Of a stretch of 64,000 nucleotides of DNA, positions 52,613 through 61,459 are shown piece by piece. The stretch is from Kitasatospora sp. NBC_00240 (GTDB taxonomy: Bacteria > Actinomycetota > Actinomycetes > Streptomycetales > Streptomycetaceae): assembly GCF_026342405.1 (NCBI RefSeq), contig NZ_JAPEMU010000001.1, positions 2,294,001 to 2,358,000 of the forward strand, given 5' to 3'. Each line of letters starts with the position of its first letter. Within the stretch, counting starts at the first letter, position 1. The notes below the pieces were generated by a model. It saw only the letters and a program-made list of their open reading frames with translations, searched no databases and had not been told where the DNA came from. Both the position numbers and the translations under genes were made by a program.

Positions 52613-54076
52613 TCAGCCCCCGGCCCCACCCGCCTCCCCGGACCCGCCCGCGCCGGACCCACCCGGACCGTACGGGCCCGGACCGTACGGGCCCGGACCG
52701 TACGGGTCGGGGTCGCCCCCGTCCGGGGCGGACGCCCTCGGCCCCGCGCTCGGACCAGCGCTCGGCCCCGCGCTCGGTCCCGGCCGGGGAACCTGGCAGC
52801 CGGCCGGCCGCTCGGGGAGCGCGAAGCCGGGTCGGGCGGCCACGCCGTGCGGCAGCCCGACGCCCCGTACGGCGTCCTCCGCCAGCGCCGCGAACACCTC
52901 CGGCACCGTCATCGGCCGCAGCCGCCCCGCCACCAGCAGCCAGCCGCACACCAGGGGCGGGCGGCCCGCCGCCGGCACGCTGTGCAGCAGCAGCTCCCCG
53001 GCGCCGTCGGCCGCGATGCCCGCCGCCAGCGTCACGCAGAAGGCCTCGGCCTCCCGACCGCCGACGAACAGCCGCCCGTCCTCGGCGCAGACCTCGGCCG
53101 CCGCCGTCAGCGCCTCGCCGTCCTCCGGTCCGTGCGTGCGCAGGGTCAGCAGGTGGCAGCCCTCGCCGGCGCCCGCCGCCAGCGCCAGGTAGAGCTCCGA
53201 GACGTGGCCGAGCACCACCGTGAGCCTCGACTCCCCCTCCTCGTCCTCCTCCAGGGCGGCCAGCAGCGCCGAGCAGGCGATCGAGATCCGGACCCGGGCC
53301 CGGTGGTCCTCGACCAGCACCGGGAGCAGCTCGCCGAGGCGCTCGCCCGCGTACACGAACGGCTCCCCCGCCAGCTCCGGATCGGCGGCGTACGCGACCC
53401 GGGCCACCGGGTCGTCGGGGCCGAGGCCGAACTCCTCGCAGAAGTCCTCGAAGTCGGCCGGTTCGAGGACTCTCAGGTGCACCTCCAGGCCCTGGCCGCG
53501 GAGCGCCCGCAGCTGGCCCTCGGTCCGCCGCAGGTACGCCTCGAAGGTGGCCCGGCCGAACATCCCGTACCGGCTGAGGCAGGCGAAGTCGGTGGCGTCG
53601 GCGGCCACCGCGAGGGCGACCGGCTGCGGCGGCGGGCCCCCGCGCGGCCCGCCCCGGCCGCGCGGGCGGGGGCCGGGACCGCCGGGCCCGGAGCCGGGAT
53701 CGGCCGGCCCCCGCCCGGGCCCGGTGCGGACGGCCCCGGGGCGGACGGCCCCGGGGTACGCGCCCGGCCCGGCGCCTCTCGGGTGCCGGGGGTGTTCCGG
53801 CTGTCCGCCACGGGCCGCGGGCCGGCCGGGGCCCCGGTCGGCGAGACCGGGGCCGTGTCGTCGGTCACGGCGCTCCCGCCCCGCCGGCCCCGCCCGCCGG
53901 GGCCGCCCGGCGGGCGGGGCCACCGGCGCACGGCGGCTCCCGGGGGTGGCGCGAGGGCCTTCGGGGGCTTCGCGCTCCTCGCGCTCCTCGCGCTCCTGGC
54001 GCTCGGCGCGGTCCTGGGGCTCTTCGAGGCACGAACGGTCTTCAAGGTGCCGGCGGTACTGGACGGGCTCGGACAT
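52613..54076 (-). CDS. lineage-specific protein with low-complexity ends
   Basis: A 487-residue cytosolic protein of unknown function. Residues 1-150 are charged, then Gly/Pro/Arg-rich and probably disordered. Residues about 155-415 are folded: ALAVAADATDFACLSRYGMFGRATFEAYLRRTEGQLRALRGQGLEVHLRVLEPADFEDFCEEFGL, ARVAYAADPEL, RISIACSALLAALEEDEEGESRLTVVLGHVSELYLALAAGAGEGCHLLTLRTHG, LLHSVPAAGRPPLVCGWLLVAGRLRPMTVPEVFAALA. No catalytic motif is recognised. The tail is SAGPSAGPSAGP, then PYGPG units made by three perfect 15-bp repeats (52662-52706). It is divergent from sbcD, 240 bp away. ATG at 54076 has GAGGGAGG upstream. Confidence 0.65.
   Translation of the reverse strand: MSEPVQYRRHLEDRSCLEEPQDRAERQEREEREEREAPEGPRATPGSRRAPVAPPAGRPRRAGPAGRERRDRRHGPGLADRGPGRPAARGGQPEHPRHPRGAGPGAYPGAVRPGAVRTGPGRGPADPGSGPGGPGPRPRGRGGPRGGPPPQPVALAVAADATDFACLSRYGMFGRATFEAYLRRTEGQLRALRGQGLEVHLRVLEPADFEDFCEEFGLGPDDPVARVAYAADPELAGEPFVYAGERLGELLPVLVEDHRARVRISIACSALLAALEEDEEGESRLTVVLGHVSELYLALAAGAGEGCHLLTLRTHGPEDGEALTAAAEVCAEDGRLFVGGREAEAFCVTLAAGIAADGAGELLLHSVPAAGRPPLVCGWLLVAGRLRPMTVPEVFAALAEDAVRGVGLPHGVAARPGFALPERPAGCQVPRPGPSAGPSAGPSAGPRASAPDGGDPDPYGPGPYGPGPYGPGGSGAGGSGEAGGAGG
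52662..52706. repeat. three perfect 15-bp repeats inside a coding region
   Basis: CCCGGACCGTACGGG occurs at 52662-52676, 52677-52691 and 52692-52706, in frame with the protein and encoding PYGPG units at its C-terminus. About 40 bp further on a 12-bp element based on CCCGCGCTCGGA is repeated three times with changes and encodes the SAGP tract. Confidence 0.9.
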
Positions 54077-54316
54077 GGCCCTCCCTCTGTCCTCGGTCCA
54101 CCCGGGCTGCACGCCCGGGCCGTGCCGCCGGATCGGGGCGCGGCACGGTCGCCGGACGGCCCGGAGGACCCGGGTGTCCGACAGTTCGAGACCATACGCA
54201 GTGTCACTGACAATCGACGGAGAGCGACAGAACGCGGAGGCCGGTGAGGCTGGTGGGACAGGCGTCCCGCCCGTTCCGCCCCGAGTTGTCGGTGCCTGCC
54301 GTTAAGGTCGTGGACC

Positions 54317-55483
54317 ATGCGACTGCTGCATACCTCCGACTGGCACCTCGGGCGCTCCTTCCACCGGGAGAGCCTGCACGACGCCCAGCGCGCCTTCCTC
54401 GACCAGCTGGTGGATGTGGTCCGGGCGGAGCGTGTCCAGGCCGTACTGGTGGCCGGCGACGTGTACGACCGGGCGCTGCCCGGGCTGGAGGCGGTCGCCC
54501 TCTTCGACCAGGCCCTGCACCGGCTCGCCGCGCTCGGCGTGCCCACCGTCTTCATCAGCGGCAACCACGACTCGGCCCGGCGCCTGGGCGTCGGCGCCGG
54601 CCTGATCGACCGGGCCGGCATCCACCTGCGGACGGACCCGGCCGGCTGCGCCACCCCGGTGCTGCTGGCCGACGAGCACGGCCCGGTGGCGGTCTACGGG
54701 CTGCCGTACCTCGAACCGGCGTTGGTCCGCGAGAGTTTCGGCCTGGAGCGCGGGGGCCACGCGGCCGTCCTCGGCGCCGCCATGGAGCGGGTCCGGGCGG
54801 ACCTGGCCGGCCGGCCGGCGGGCACCCGCGCGGTGGTGCTGGCGCACGCCTTCGTGACCGGCGGGGCGCCCAGCGACAGCGAGCGCGACATCGCGGTCGG
54901 CGGGGTGGCGAACGTGCCGCTGTCGGTGTTCGACGGGGTGCACTACGCCGCCCTGGGCCACCTGCACGGCTGCCAGACCCTGGCCCCGCACGTGCGCTAC
55001 AGCGGCTCCCCGCTCGCCTACTCCTTCTCCGAGGTGGACCACCGCAAGTCGATGTGGCTGGTCGACCTGGCGGCGGACGGCTCGGTGACCGCCGAGCGGG
55101 CGTACACGCCCGTCCCCCGGGAGCTGGCCTGCCTGCGCGGGCGGCTGGAGGAGCTGCTCGCCGACCCGCGCCACGCCGGGCACGAGCAGTCCTGGGTGCA
55201 GGTCACCCTGACCGATCCGGGCCGCCCCGCCGAGCCGATGGAGCGGCTGCGCCGGCGTTTCCCGCACACCCTCCAGCTGCTCTTCGACCCGGACGAGACC
55301 GAGTCCGGCCCGGCCCGGTCCTACGCGTCCCGGGTACGCGGGCGGACCGACCTGGAGATCGCCGAGGGCTTCGTGCGGCACGTCCGGCCCGGCACCGAGC
55401 CGGACGACGCCGAGCTGCGCTGGCTGCGCGAGGGCTTCGAGAGCACCCGCGAGAGCGCCGACCGGCGGGCGGACCAGCCATGA
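54317..55483 (+). CDS. sbcD: exonuclease SbcCD subunit D
   Basis: The 388-residue nuclease subunit of SbcCD (bacterial Mre11). Metallophosphoesterase motifs are all present: DWHLGR, GDVYDRALPG, ISGNHDSARR, LAHAFVTGG and ALGHLHGCQ. With SbcC it opens hairpins and trims blocked or broken DNA ends. ATG at 54317 follows an A/G-rich region; a GTTAAGGTCG stretch lies just upstream. The sbcC gene starts 49 bp after the stop. Confidence 0.96.
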   Translation: MRLLHTSDWHLGRSFHRESLHDAQRAFLDQLVDVVRAERVQAVLVAGDVYDRALPGLEAVALFDQALHRLAALGVPTVFISGNHDSARRLGVGAGLIDRAGIHLRTDPAGCATPVLLADEHGPVAVYGLPYLEPALVRESFGLERGGHAAVLGAAMERVRADLAGRPAGTRAVVLAHAFVTGGAPSDSERDIAVGGVANVPLSVFDGVHYAALGHLHGCQTLAPHVRYSGSPLAYSFSEVDHRKSMWLVDLAADGSVTAERAYTPVPRELACLRGRLEELLADPRHAGHEQSWVQVTLTDPGRPAEPMERLRRRFPHTLQLLFDPDETESGPARSYASRVRGRTDLEIAEGFVRHVRPGTEPDDAELRWLREGFESTRESADRRADQP

Positions 55484-55532
55484 CCGCCCCCGCGGGCCGG
55501 CCCGCACCCCACCGCCGCCAGGAGCCGCCCCG

Positions 55533-58500
55533 ATGAGACTGCACCAGCTGACGGTCACCGCCTTCGGCCCGTTCGCCGGCACCGAGCGGGTGGACTTCGA
55601 CGCGCTCTCCTCCGGCGGCCTGTTCCTGCTGCGCGGCGCCACCGGCGCGGGGAAGAGCAGCGTGCTGGACGCGGTCTGCTTCGCGCTCTACGGCGAGGTG
55701 CCGGGGGCCCGTACCGCCAACCGGCTGCGCAGCGACCACGCCGACCCGAACCGGCTGACCGAGGTCCGGCTGGAGCTGACCCTCGGCGGCCGCCGGCTGG
55801 AGATCATCCGGCAGCCCGAGCAGCTCCGCCCGAAGAAGACCAAGGCGGGCGGGCTGACCAAGGAGCGGGCCCAGACCCTGCTGCGGGAGTGGGTGGCCGA
55901 CACCGGCGACGGCACCCCCGGCTGGCGGGCCGGCAGCAAGTCGCACCAGGAGACCGGGGAGGAGATCCACCGCCTGGTCGGGATGAGCCGCGAGCAGTTC
56001 TGCCAGGTGGTCCTGCTGCCGCAGGGCGACTTCGCCCGCTTCCTGCGCGCGGACGCCGCCCAGCGGGCCGAGCTGCTCGGGCGGCTGTTCGACACCCGGC
56101 GGTTCGGGCAGGTCGAGAGCTGGCTGGCCGACCGGCGGCGGGCCCAGGAGGCCGCCGTGCAGGCCGGCCGGCGCGGGCTGCGCGACCTGGCCAGCAAGGC
56201 CGAGCAGGCGGCCGGCCCGGCGGCCGAGCCGGCCGCGGGCTGGGTGCCCGCCGAGGACGACGCTCCGGGTGCCTCGGCGGATCTCACCGCCGGCGTGCTC
56301 AGCTGGGCCGCGATCCTGCGCAGCGGTGCCGCCGAGCAGCTCACCGTGGCGGAGAGCGCGCTGGCCGGTGCCCGGGAGCGGCATCAGGAGGCGCAGCGCC
56401 GGCAGGCCGCGGCGGGCGAGCTGGCGGAACACCAGCGGCGCCACCGCGAGGCCGTGCTGCAGGCCGCCCGGCTGACCGAACAGGAGTCCGCGTTGGCGGG
56501 CGAGCGTGAGCGGCTGGCGGCGGCGCAGGCCGCCGTCGGGGTGGAGGCCGTGCTGCGCCTGCGGGACGCGGCCGTGCGGGCGCACGAGGACGCCCGGCGC
56601 GAGGAGCACCGCCACCGGGAGAACCTGGGCCGCTTCCCGGCCGGGACCGGACCGGCCGCCCAGAACGACCCGAACGACCCGAGCGACCCGAGCGACCCGG
56701 CCGGGGTGCCCGATTCCGGCCCGCTGCTGGCCCGGGCCGAGGCCGAGGAGCTGGCGCGGGCCGAGCTGCGGCTGCGCGCCGAAGTGGTGCGACTGGAGGC
56801 CGCCGGGGTCCAGGAGCGGCGCTGCGCCGAGCTGGTCCGGGAGGAGGCGGCGCTGGACGAGGAGCGGCGCCGCGCCGAGGAGCTGGCCGAGGAGGCCGCC
56901 GAGTGGCTGGCCGGGTTCGATGCCCGGTTCACCGCCCTGCAGGAGGAGCAGTCCGCCGCCCGGGCCGCCGCGGCGAAGGTCGAGCAGCTGGACGTCCGCA
57001 GGGCGGAGGTCACCGACCGGCTCGGCGCCGCCCGCCGCCGGGACGGGCTGCGCGAGGAGATCGGGCGGGCCGAGGAGCAGCGGCTGGGGCTGCACGCCGG
57101 CTTCCTGGACGCCCGCGAGCAGAGCCAGGACGTCCGCGAGCGCCGGCTGGCCGGCATGGCGGCCGAGCTGGCCGCCCAGCTGCGGGCCGGCGAAGCCTGC
57201 CGGGTCTGCGGCTCCCCCGGGCACCCGGCACCGGCCCGGCCGGCCGGCGGCCAGGTCCGCCCCGAGGACGAGGAGCGGGCCAGGGCCGCACAGGCCGAGG
57301 CCGAACGGAAGCTGACTCTCGCCGATCAGTCCCTCACCGCCCTGCGGGTGCAGGAGGCGGCCGCGGCCGGCGCCGCCGGCGAGGAGAGCACCGATGCGCT
57401 GGGCGCCGCGCTGGCCGCCCTGGCCGAGGAGCACCGCGCGGCCCTGCGCGCGGCCGACGCGCTCGGGGCGGTGACCGGGCGGATCGAGGGGCTCACCCGG
57501 CAGCAGGCGGAGCAGCAGTCCCGGCTGCGCGAGGCCGGCGAGCGGAGCGCCGTCCGGACGGCCCGGCTGGAGTCCGTGCGCACCGAGCGGCAGGAGCTGG
57601 CCCAGCAGGTGGCCGCCGCCCGCGGCGAGGCCGGGTCGGTGGCCGAGCGGGCCGCCGCGCTGGCGGCCCTGGCTCGGTCGGTGACCGGGCTGCTGGCCGC
57701 CGCGCGGGCCGGCGCCCAGGCCGGCGCCCGGCTGAAGGAGGCCGAGCAGGAGTTGGCCGGCGCCGCCGTCGCGGCCGGCTTCCCGAGCGCGCGGGAGGCC
57801 GCCGCGGTGCTGCTGCCGGCCGCCGAACGCGCCGCGCTGCAGCAGCGGCTGGAGCGGCACCACAGCGAGCTGTCGGCCGCCCAGCGACTGCTCGCCACCC
57901 CGGAGCTGGTGGCGGCCGCCGCCCGCCCGCCGGCGGATCCGGCGGGCGCCCGGTCGGCCGCGCAGACCGCGACCGACCGGCTGGCACGCGCCACCGCGGC
58001 GCAGCACGCCGCCCGCGATCGCTGCGCCGACCTGGCCCGGATCGGGCTGCGGCTGGGCGAGCTGGCCGCCTCGCTGGCCCCGGTGCTGGACGGCTACGCC
58101 CGGATCAGCCGGCTGGCCGCGCTGGCCGCCGGCACCTCCACCGAGAACCGGCTGCGGATGCGGCTGGAGTCGTACGTCCTGGCGGCCCGGCTGGAGCAGG
58201 TGGCGGCGGCGGCCAGCGACCGGCTGGTCCGGATGTCGGGTGGGCGGTACACCCTGGTGCACAGCGACGACCGGACGTCCGGCGGCAAGCGCTCGGGCCT
58301 GTCGCTGCGCGTGGTGGACGCCTGGACGGGCACCGAGCGGGACACCGCGACGCTCTCCGGCGGTGAGAGCTTCTTCGCCTCTCTGGCGCTCGCGTTGGGC
58401 CTGGCGGACGTGGTGACGGACGAGGCCGGCGGGATGCCGCTGGACACCCTCTTCATCGACGAGGGCTTCGGCACGCTGGACGAACAAGCGCTGGAGGAGG

Positions 58501-58655
58501 TGATGGACGTGCTGGACGGCCTGCGCGAGCGCGACCGGGCGGTCGGCATCGTCAGCCATGTCGCCGACCTGCGCGCCCGGATCCCCGCTCAGTTGCTGGT
58601 CAGGAAGAACCGGCACGGTTCGACCCTGTCCCTGGTGGGCCGGGAGGACGCCTGA
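55533..58655 (+). CDS. sbcC: exonuclease SbcCD subunit C (SMC-like ATPase)
   Basis: The 1040-residue Rad50-like ATPase. Walker A is LLRGATGAGKSSVLDAVCFALYG in the N-terminal lobe; a long coiled coil rich in Ala/Glu/Arg follows and turns at the zinc hook CRVC near residues 556-559; the C-terminal lobe has the signature LSGGESFFASLALALGLAD and Walker B DTLFIDEGFGTLDE. An NDPNDPSDPSDPAG repeat interrupts the first coil near residue 375. Length is in the usual range (about 1000-1050). Convergent with the response regulator gene across a strong hairpin. Confidence 0.96.
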   Translation: MRLHQLTVTAFGPFAGTERVDFDALSSGGLFLLRGATGAGKSSVLDAVCFALYGEVPGARTANRLRSDHADPNRLTEVRLELTLGGRRLEIIRQPEQLRPKKTKAGGLTKERAQTLLREWVADTGDGTPGWRAGSKSHQETGEEIHRLVGMSREQFCQVVLLPQGDFARFLRADAAQRAELLGRLFDTRRFGQVESWLADRRRAQEAAVQAGRRGLRDLASKAEQAAGPAAEPAAGWVPAEDDAPGASADLTAGVLSWAAILRSGAAEQLTVAESALAGARERHQEAQRRQAAAGELAEHQRRHREAVLQAARLTEQESALAGERERLAAAQAAVGVEAVLRLRDAAVRAHEDARREEHRHRENLGRFPAGTGPAAQNDPNDPSDPSDPAGVPDSGPLLARAEAEELARAELRLRAEVVRLEAAGVQERRCAELVREEAALDEERRRAEELAEEAAEWLAGFDARFTALQEEQSAARAAAAKVEQLDVRRAEVTDRLGAARRRDGLREEIGRAEEQRLGLHAGFLDAREQSQDVRERRLAGMAAELAAQLRAGEACRVCGSPGHPAPARPAGGQVRPEDEERARAAQAEAERKLTLADQSLTALRVQEAAAAGAAGEESTDALGAALAALAEEHRAALRAADALGAVTGRIEGLTRQQAEQQSRLREAGERSAVRTARLESVRTERQELAQQVAAARGEAGSVAERAAALAALARSVTGLLAAARAGAQAGARLKEAEQELAGAAVAAGFPSAREAAAVLLPAAERAALQQRLERHHSELSAAQRLLATPELVAAAARPPADPAGARSAAQTATDRLARATAAQHAARDRCADLARIGLRLGELAASLAPVLDGYARISRLAALAAGTSTENRLRMRLESYVLAARLEQVAAAASDRLVRMSGGRYTLVHSDDRTSGGKRSGLSLRVVDAWTGTERDTATLSGGESFFASLALALGLADVVTDEAGGMPLDTLFIDEGFGTLDEQALEEVMDVLDGLRERDRAVGIVSHVADLRARIPAQLLVRKNRHGSTLSLVGREDA

Positions 58656-58696
58656 CGCCCGGGGCGACAGGCCCGGCGGGGCCGGGCGGCAGGCCT

Positions 58697-58715
58697 CCCG
58701 GGCCGACGGCCCGGG
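58697..58715. terminator. bidirectional hairpin between sbcC and the response regulator
   Basis: CCCGGGCC (58697-58704), loop GAC, GGCCCGGG (58708-58715). It lies 42 bases after the sbcC stop and directly abuts the response-regulator stop codon at 58717. Confidence 0.75.
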
Positions 58716-58716
58716 T

Positions 58717-59349
58717 TCAGCCGAGGATCCCCCGGTCGTACCCGACGGCGACCGCCGCGGCCCGGTCGGCGACACCCAACTTGCCGTAGATGTGGGTCAG
58801 GTGGGTCTTGACGGTGGCCTCGCTGATGAACAGCACCCCGGCGATCGCGCGGTTCGAGGTGCCCTTGGCGACCAGCCGCAGCACCTCGCGCTCACGGCCG
58901 CTCAGGGCGTCGTGGCCCGCCGATCTGACCCGCGAGACCAGCCGTGAGGCGACGGCGGGCGACAGCACCGTCCGTCCCTCCGCCGCCGCCCGGACGGCGC
59001 CGAACAGCTCGTCCCGCGGGGCGTCCTTGAGCAGATAGCCGGTGGCGCCGGCCTCGATCGCCGGCAGGGTGTCGGAGTCGGTGTCGTAGGTGGTCAGCAC
59101 CAGCACCCTGGCGCGCGCCGCACGGCGGGTCAGTTCGGCGATCGCGTCGACGCCGGAGCCGCCGGGCATCCGAAGGTCCATCAGGATCACGTCGGGGTCC
59201 AGCTGTCCGGCGAGCTCGACCGCCTCGACGCCGTCGGCGGCCTCGCCCAGCACCTCGAAGCCGTCGGCGGCGGCGAACATGCCGCGCAGCCCGTCCCGGA
59301 CCACCGGATGGTCGTCGACGATCAGCAGGGTGATGATGTGTTCAGCCAT
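58717..59349 (-). CDS. NarL/FixJ-type response regulator
   Basis: A 210-residue two-component regulator. The receiver domain (1-120) has LLIVDDHPVVRDGL with the acidic pair, phosphoacceptor Asp in DVILMDLRMPGGSG, Thr in LVLTTYDTD and Lys in YLLKDAPRDEL. The LuxR-type helix-turn-helix is at about 145-205: LSGREREVLRLVAKGTSNRAIAGVLFISEATVKTHLTHIYGKLGV. Its ATG lies inside the 3' end of the kinase gene (8-bp overlap), so kinase and regulator are coupled and likely control the exporter genes of the same operon. Confidence 0.95.
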   Translation of the reverse strand: MAEHIITLLIVDDHPVVRDGLRGMFAAADGFEVLGEAADGVEAVELAGQLDPDVILMDLRMPGGSGVDAIAELTRRAARARVLVLTTYDTDSDTLPAIEAGATGYLLKDAPRDELFGAVRAAAEGRTVLSPAVASRLVSRVRSAGHDALSGREREVLRLVAKGTSNRAIAGVLFISEATVKTHLTHIYGKLGVADRAAAVAVGYDRGILG

Positions 59350-60637
59350 GGCGGACCAAGGGTACGCGGGCGCAGATCGCCGTCCCGCCGCCGGGCTCCG
59401 ACTCGATGTCGACGGTGCCGGCGATCCATTCGGCCCGGGCCCGCATACCGCCCAGTCCGAAGCCGCCGACCCGGGCCGCGCCGGTCGGCCCCCGCTCCGG
59501 CCGCACCGGCCGGGCGAGCGGGTCGAACCCGCAGCCGTCGTCCCGTACGTCGAGCGTCACCTCGTCGTCCATGTAGGAGAGGGTGACGCCGACCCGGCCG
59601 GCCCGGGCGTGCCGGCCGGCGTTGGCCAGCGCCTCCTGGGCGATCCGCAGCAGGGTGGCCTCGACCTCCCGGTGCAGCGGTTCGTGCCGGCCGGTGAGGG
59701 TGAAGGTGGCGGGCACCCCGGTGGTACCGGCCCAGGCGTCGGTGATCCCGGCCAGGGCCTGCGGCAGGGTGCCCAGTTCCAGCGGCCCCGGCGAGAGGTC
59801 GTGCACCGAGCGGCGGGCTTCGCCGAGGCTCTCCCGGGCGAGCGCGGCGGCCCGCTCGGCATGGGCGCGGGCGGCCGCCGGGTCAGCGCTCTCGGCGCCC
59901 GCCTGGAGCTGGGTGATGATGCCGGCCAGGCCCTGCGCGATGGTGTCGTGGATCTCGGCGGCCAGCCGCCGGCGCTCGTCGGCGACACCTGCCTCCCTGG
60001 CCTGGATGAGGAGTTGGGCGTGCAGGCCGGCGTTCTCGGCGAGCGCCTGCTCCAGCCGGGCGTTGGCCCGCTCCAGTGCCGCGATGGCCGCCGCCTGGGC
60101 GTTGGCACTGTCCTTCTCCCGGGCGGCCAGCCGGCCGAAGACCAGGACCAGCGAGGAGTTGAGCGCGAACAGCGCGCCGAAGGCGATCCAGTTCTCCGCC
60201 GTGGCGGGCGGCAGGCCGCCGGACTGCGAGCCGGCCATGGTCACGGCGGTGGCGAGCTCGCCGAGCCGGGCGGCCCGGCGGGGCAGCAGCCGGGCCGCGT
60301 CGAAGTAGCCGAGCACGGCGTAGACGGCGAAGAACGGGTTCAGCCAGGTGAGGACGAAGGCGAGCAGCAGGCGGACGGCGTAGTGGAGCCGGCCGGCGAG
60401 GGCGTGCTCGGGCCGGCCCGGCGCCGTGCGGCTCCAGCACAGCTCCAGGCCCAGCGCTGCCGCGACCAGCACCCCGGCGGCGACACCTTCGTCACGGGTC
60501 ATCAGCACCGGACCGGTGGCGACGGCCAGCAGGACCGCCGTGCCCAGCAGGGCGTACGGCCCTCGCCGGAAGAACCGGTTCCACCCCTGCTCCACCGCCG
60601 CCGTACCGGCGCCCCCGAGCCCGACCCCGACCGCCAT
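59342..60637 (-). CDS. NarL-partner sensor histidine kinase
   Basis: A 431-residue membrane kinase of the HisKA_3 class. Five or six hydrophobic segments occupy about residues 25-190 without a large external domain, so it senses something in or near the membrane. A coiled coil (AALERANARLEQALAENAGL) precedes the phosphoacceptor His in RRLAAEIHDTIAQGLAGIITQL. The ATPase part has RIAQEALANAGRHARA (N-box), VRDDGCGF and GGFGLGGMRARAEWIAG. ATG at 60637 is supported by GGGAGGGA; an upstream GTG at 60667 would overlap the permease gene. Genes for an ABC exporter precede it. Confidence 0.92.
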   Translation of the reverse strand: MAVGVGLGGAGTAAVEQGWNRFFRRGPYALLGTAVLLAVATGPVLMTRDEGVAAGVLVAAALGLELCWSRTAPGRPEHALAGRLHYAVRLLLAFVLTWLNPFFAVYAVLGYFDAARLLPRRAARLGELATAVTMAGSQSGGLPPATAENWIAFGALFALNSSLVLVFGRLAAREKDSANAQAAAIAALERANARLEQALAENAGLHAQLLIQAREAGVADERRRLAAEIHDTIAQGLAGIITQLQAGAESADPAAARAHAERAAALARESLGEARRSVHDLSPGPLELGTLPQALAGITDAWAGTTGVPATFTLTGRHEPLHREVEATLLRIAQEALANAGRHARAGRVGVTLSYMDDEVTLDVRDDGCGFDPLARPVRPERGPTGAARVGGFGLGGMRARAEWIAGTVDIESEPGGGTAICARVPLVRHG

Positions 60638-60657
60638 CCGTCCGTCCCTCCCCCGCG

Positions 60658-61458
60658 CTACGCCCACCGGAACCAGCGGGACGCGGTGCTGGTCAGCACC
60701 ACCGCCCAGAGTGCCATGACGCCCAGGTGCGACCAGCTCGGCCAGTCACCGGCGGCCGCCTGCCCGAGGGCCTGGGCCCCGGCGCCGAAGGGGGTGAAGC
60801 CGACGATGCCGCGCAGCAGGGCCGGCATCGCCTGGACCGGGATCCAGACCCCGGCGCCGAACATCATCGGGAAGGTCACCGCCCCGGCCACCGCGCTTGC
60901 GATCTTGGTGGTCCGGGAGAGTGCGGCCACGCCCGCGCCGGCGCCGAGCGCGGCGAGGGCGGCGAGGAGCAGCGCCAGCAGGTACCCGGGCGCCTGCCGC
61001 GGGAGGGCCACCCCGAAGGCGAGCCGGCCGACGACGAGCGAGAGCGCCGCCGAGCCCAGCGCGGCGGCGCCGTGCAGGAGGATCTGCGCGGCCAGCAGCG
61101 CCCCCGGCCGGACGGGTGTGGTGGACATCCGGCGCAGGATGCCGCGCTCCCGGTAGCCGGCCAGCACGGGCGGCATCGCCTGCAGTCCGGCGAGGATCAG
61201 GGCGAGCAGCACGGCCACCGGCACGTACAGGTCGATCACCCGGCGGCCGCCGAGTTCGGCCTGCGGATGCCGGAAGGCCGGGATCAGGCCGAGGATCGTC
61301 ACCAGCAGGGCGGGGAAGAGCACGATCCAGAAGAGGGCGAGCGGCTCGCGGCCGAACAGGCGGGCCTCGGCCCGCAGTACGGCCCGCCAGGCGGCGGAGG
61401 GCCGCACGGCGGGCCCGGCGCCGGGCCGGGCGGGAAGGACGGGCGTGGTGGCGGTCAT
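60658..61458 (-). CDS. ABC-2 type exporter permease
   Basis: A 266-residue membrane protein with six helices. LALFWIVLFPALLVTILGLIPAFR near residue 45 and the RGILRRMSTTPVRPGALLAAQILL amphipathic segment are typical of ABC-2 (DrrB-like) permeases, as is FPMMFGAGVWIPVQAMPALLRGIVGFTPFGAGAQAL near the C-terminus. It pairs with the ATPase encoded just upstream (1-bp gap). Such systems give export of, or resistance to, lipids, antibiotics or peptides; the cargo is unknown. Confidence 0.92.
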   Translation of the reverse strand: MTATTPVLPARPGAGPAVRPSAAWRAVLRAEARLFGREPLALFWIVLFPALLVTILGLIPAFRHPQAELGGRRVIDLYVPVAVLLALILAGLQAMPPVLAGYRERGILRRMSTTPVRPGALLAAQILLHGAAALGSAALSLVVGRLAFGVALPRQAPGYLLALLLAALAALGAGAGVAALSRTTKIASAVAGAVTFPMMFGAGVWIPVQAMPALLRGIVGFTPFGAGAQALGQAAAGDWPSWSHLGVMALWAVVLTSTASRWFRWA

Positions 61459-61459
61459 G

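Noticed and set aside
55203..58775. A long minus-strand frame over sbcC
   Set aside because: Antisense of the coiled-coil ATPase; Gln/Gly/Arg-rich and without motifs.
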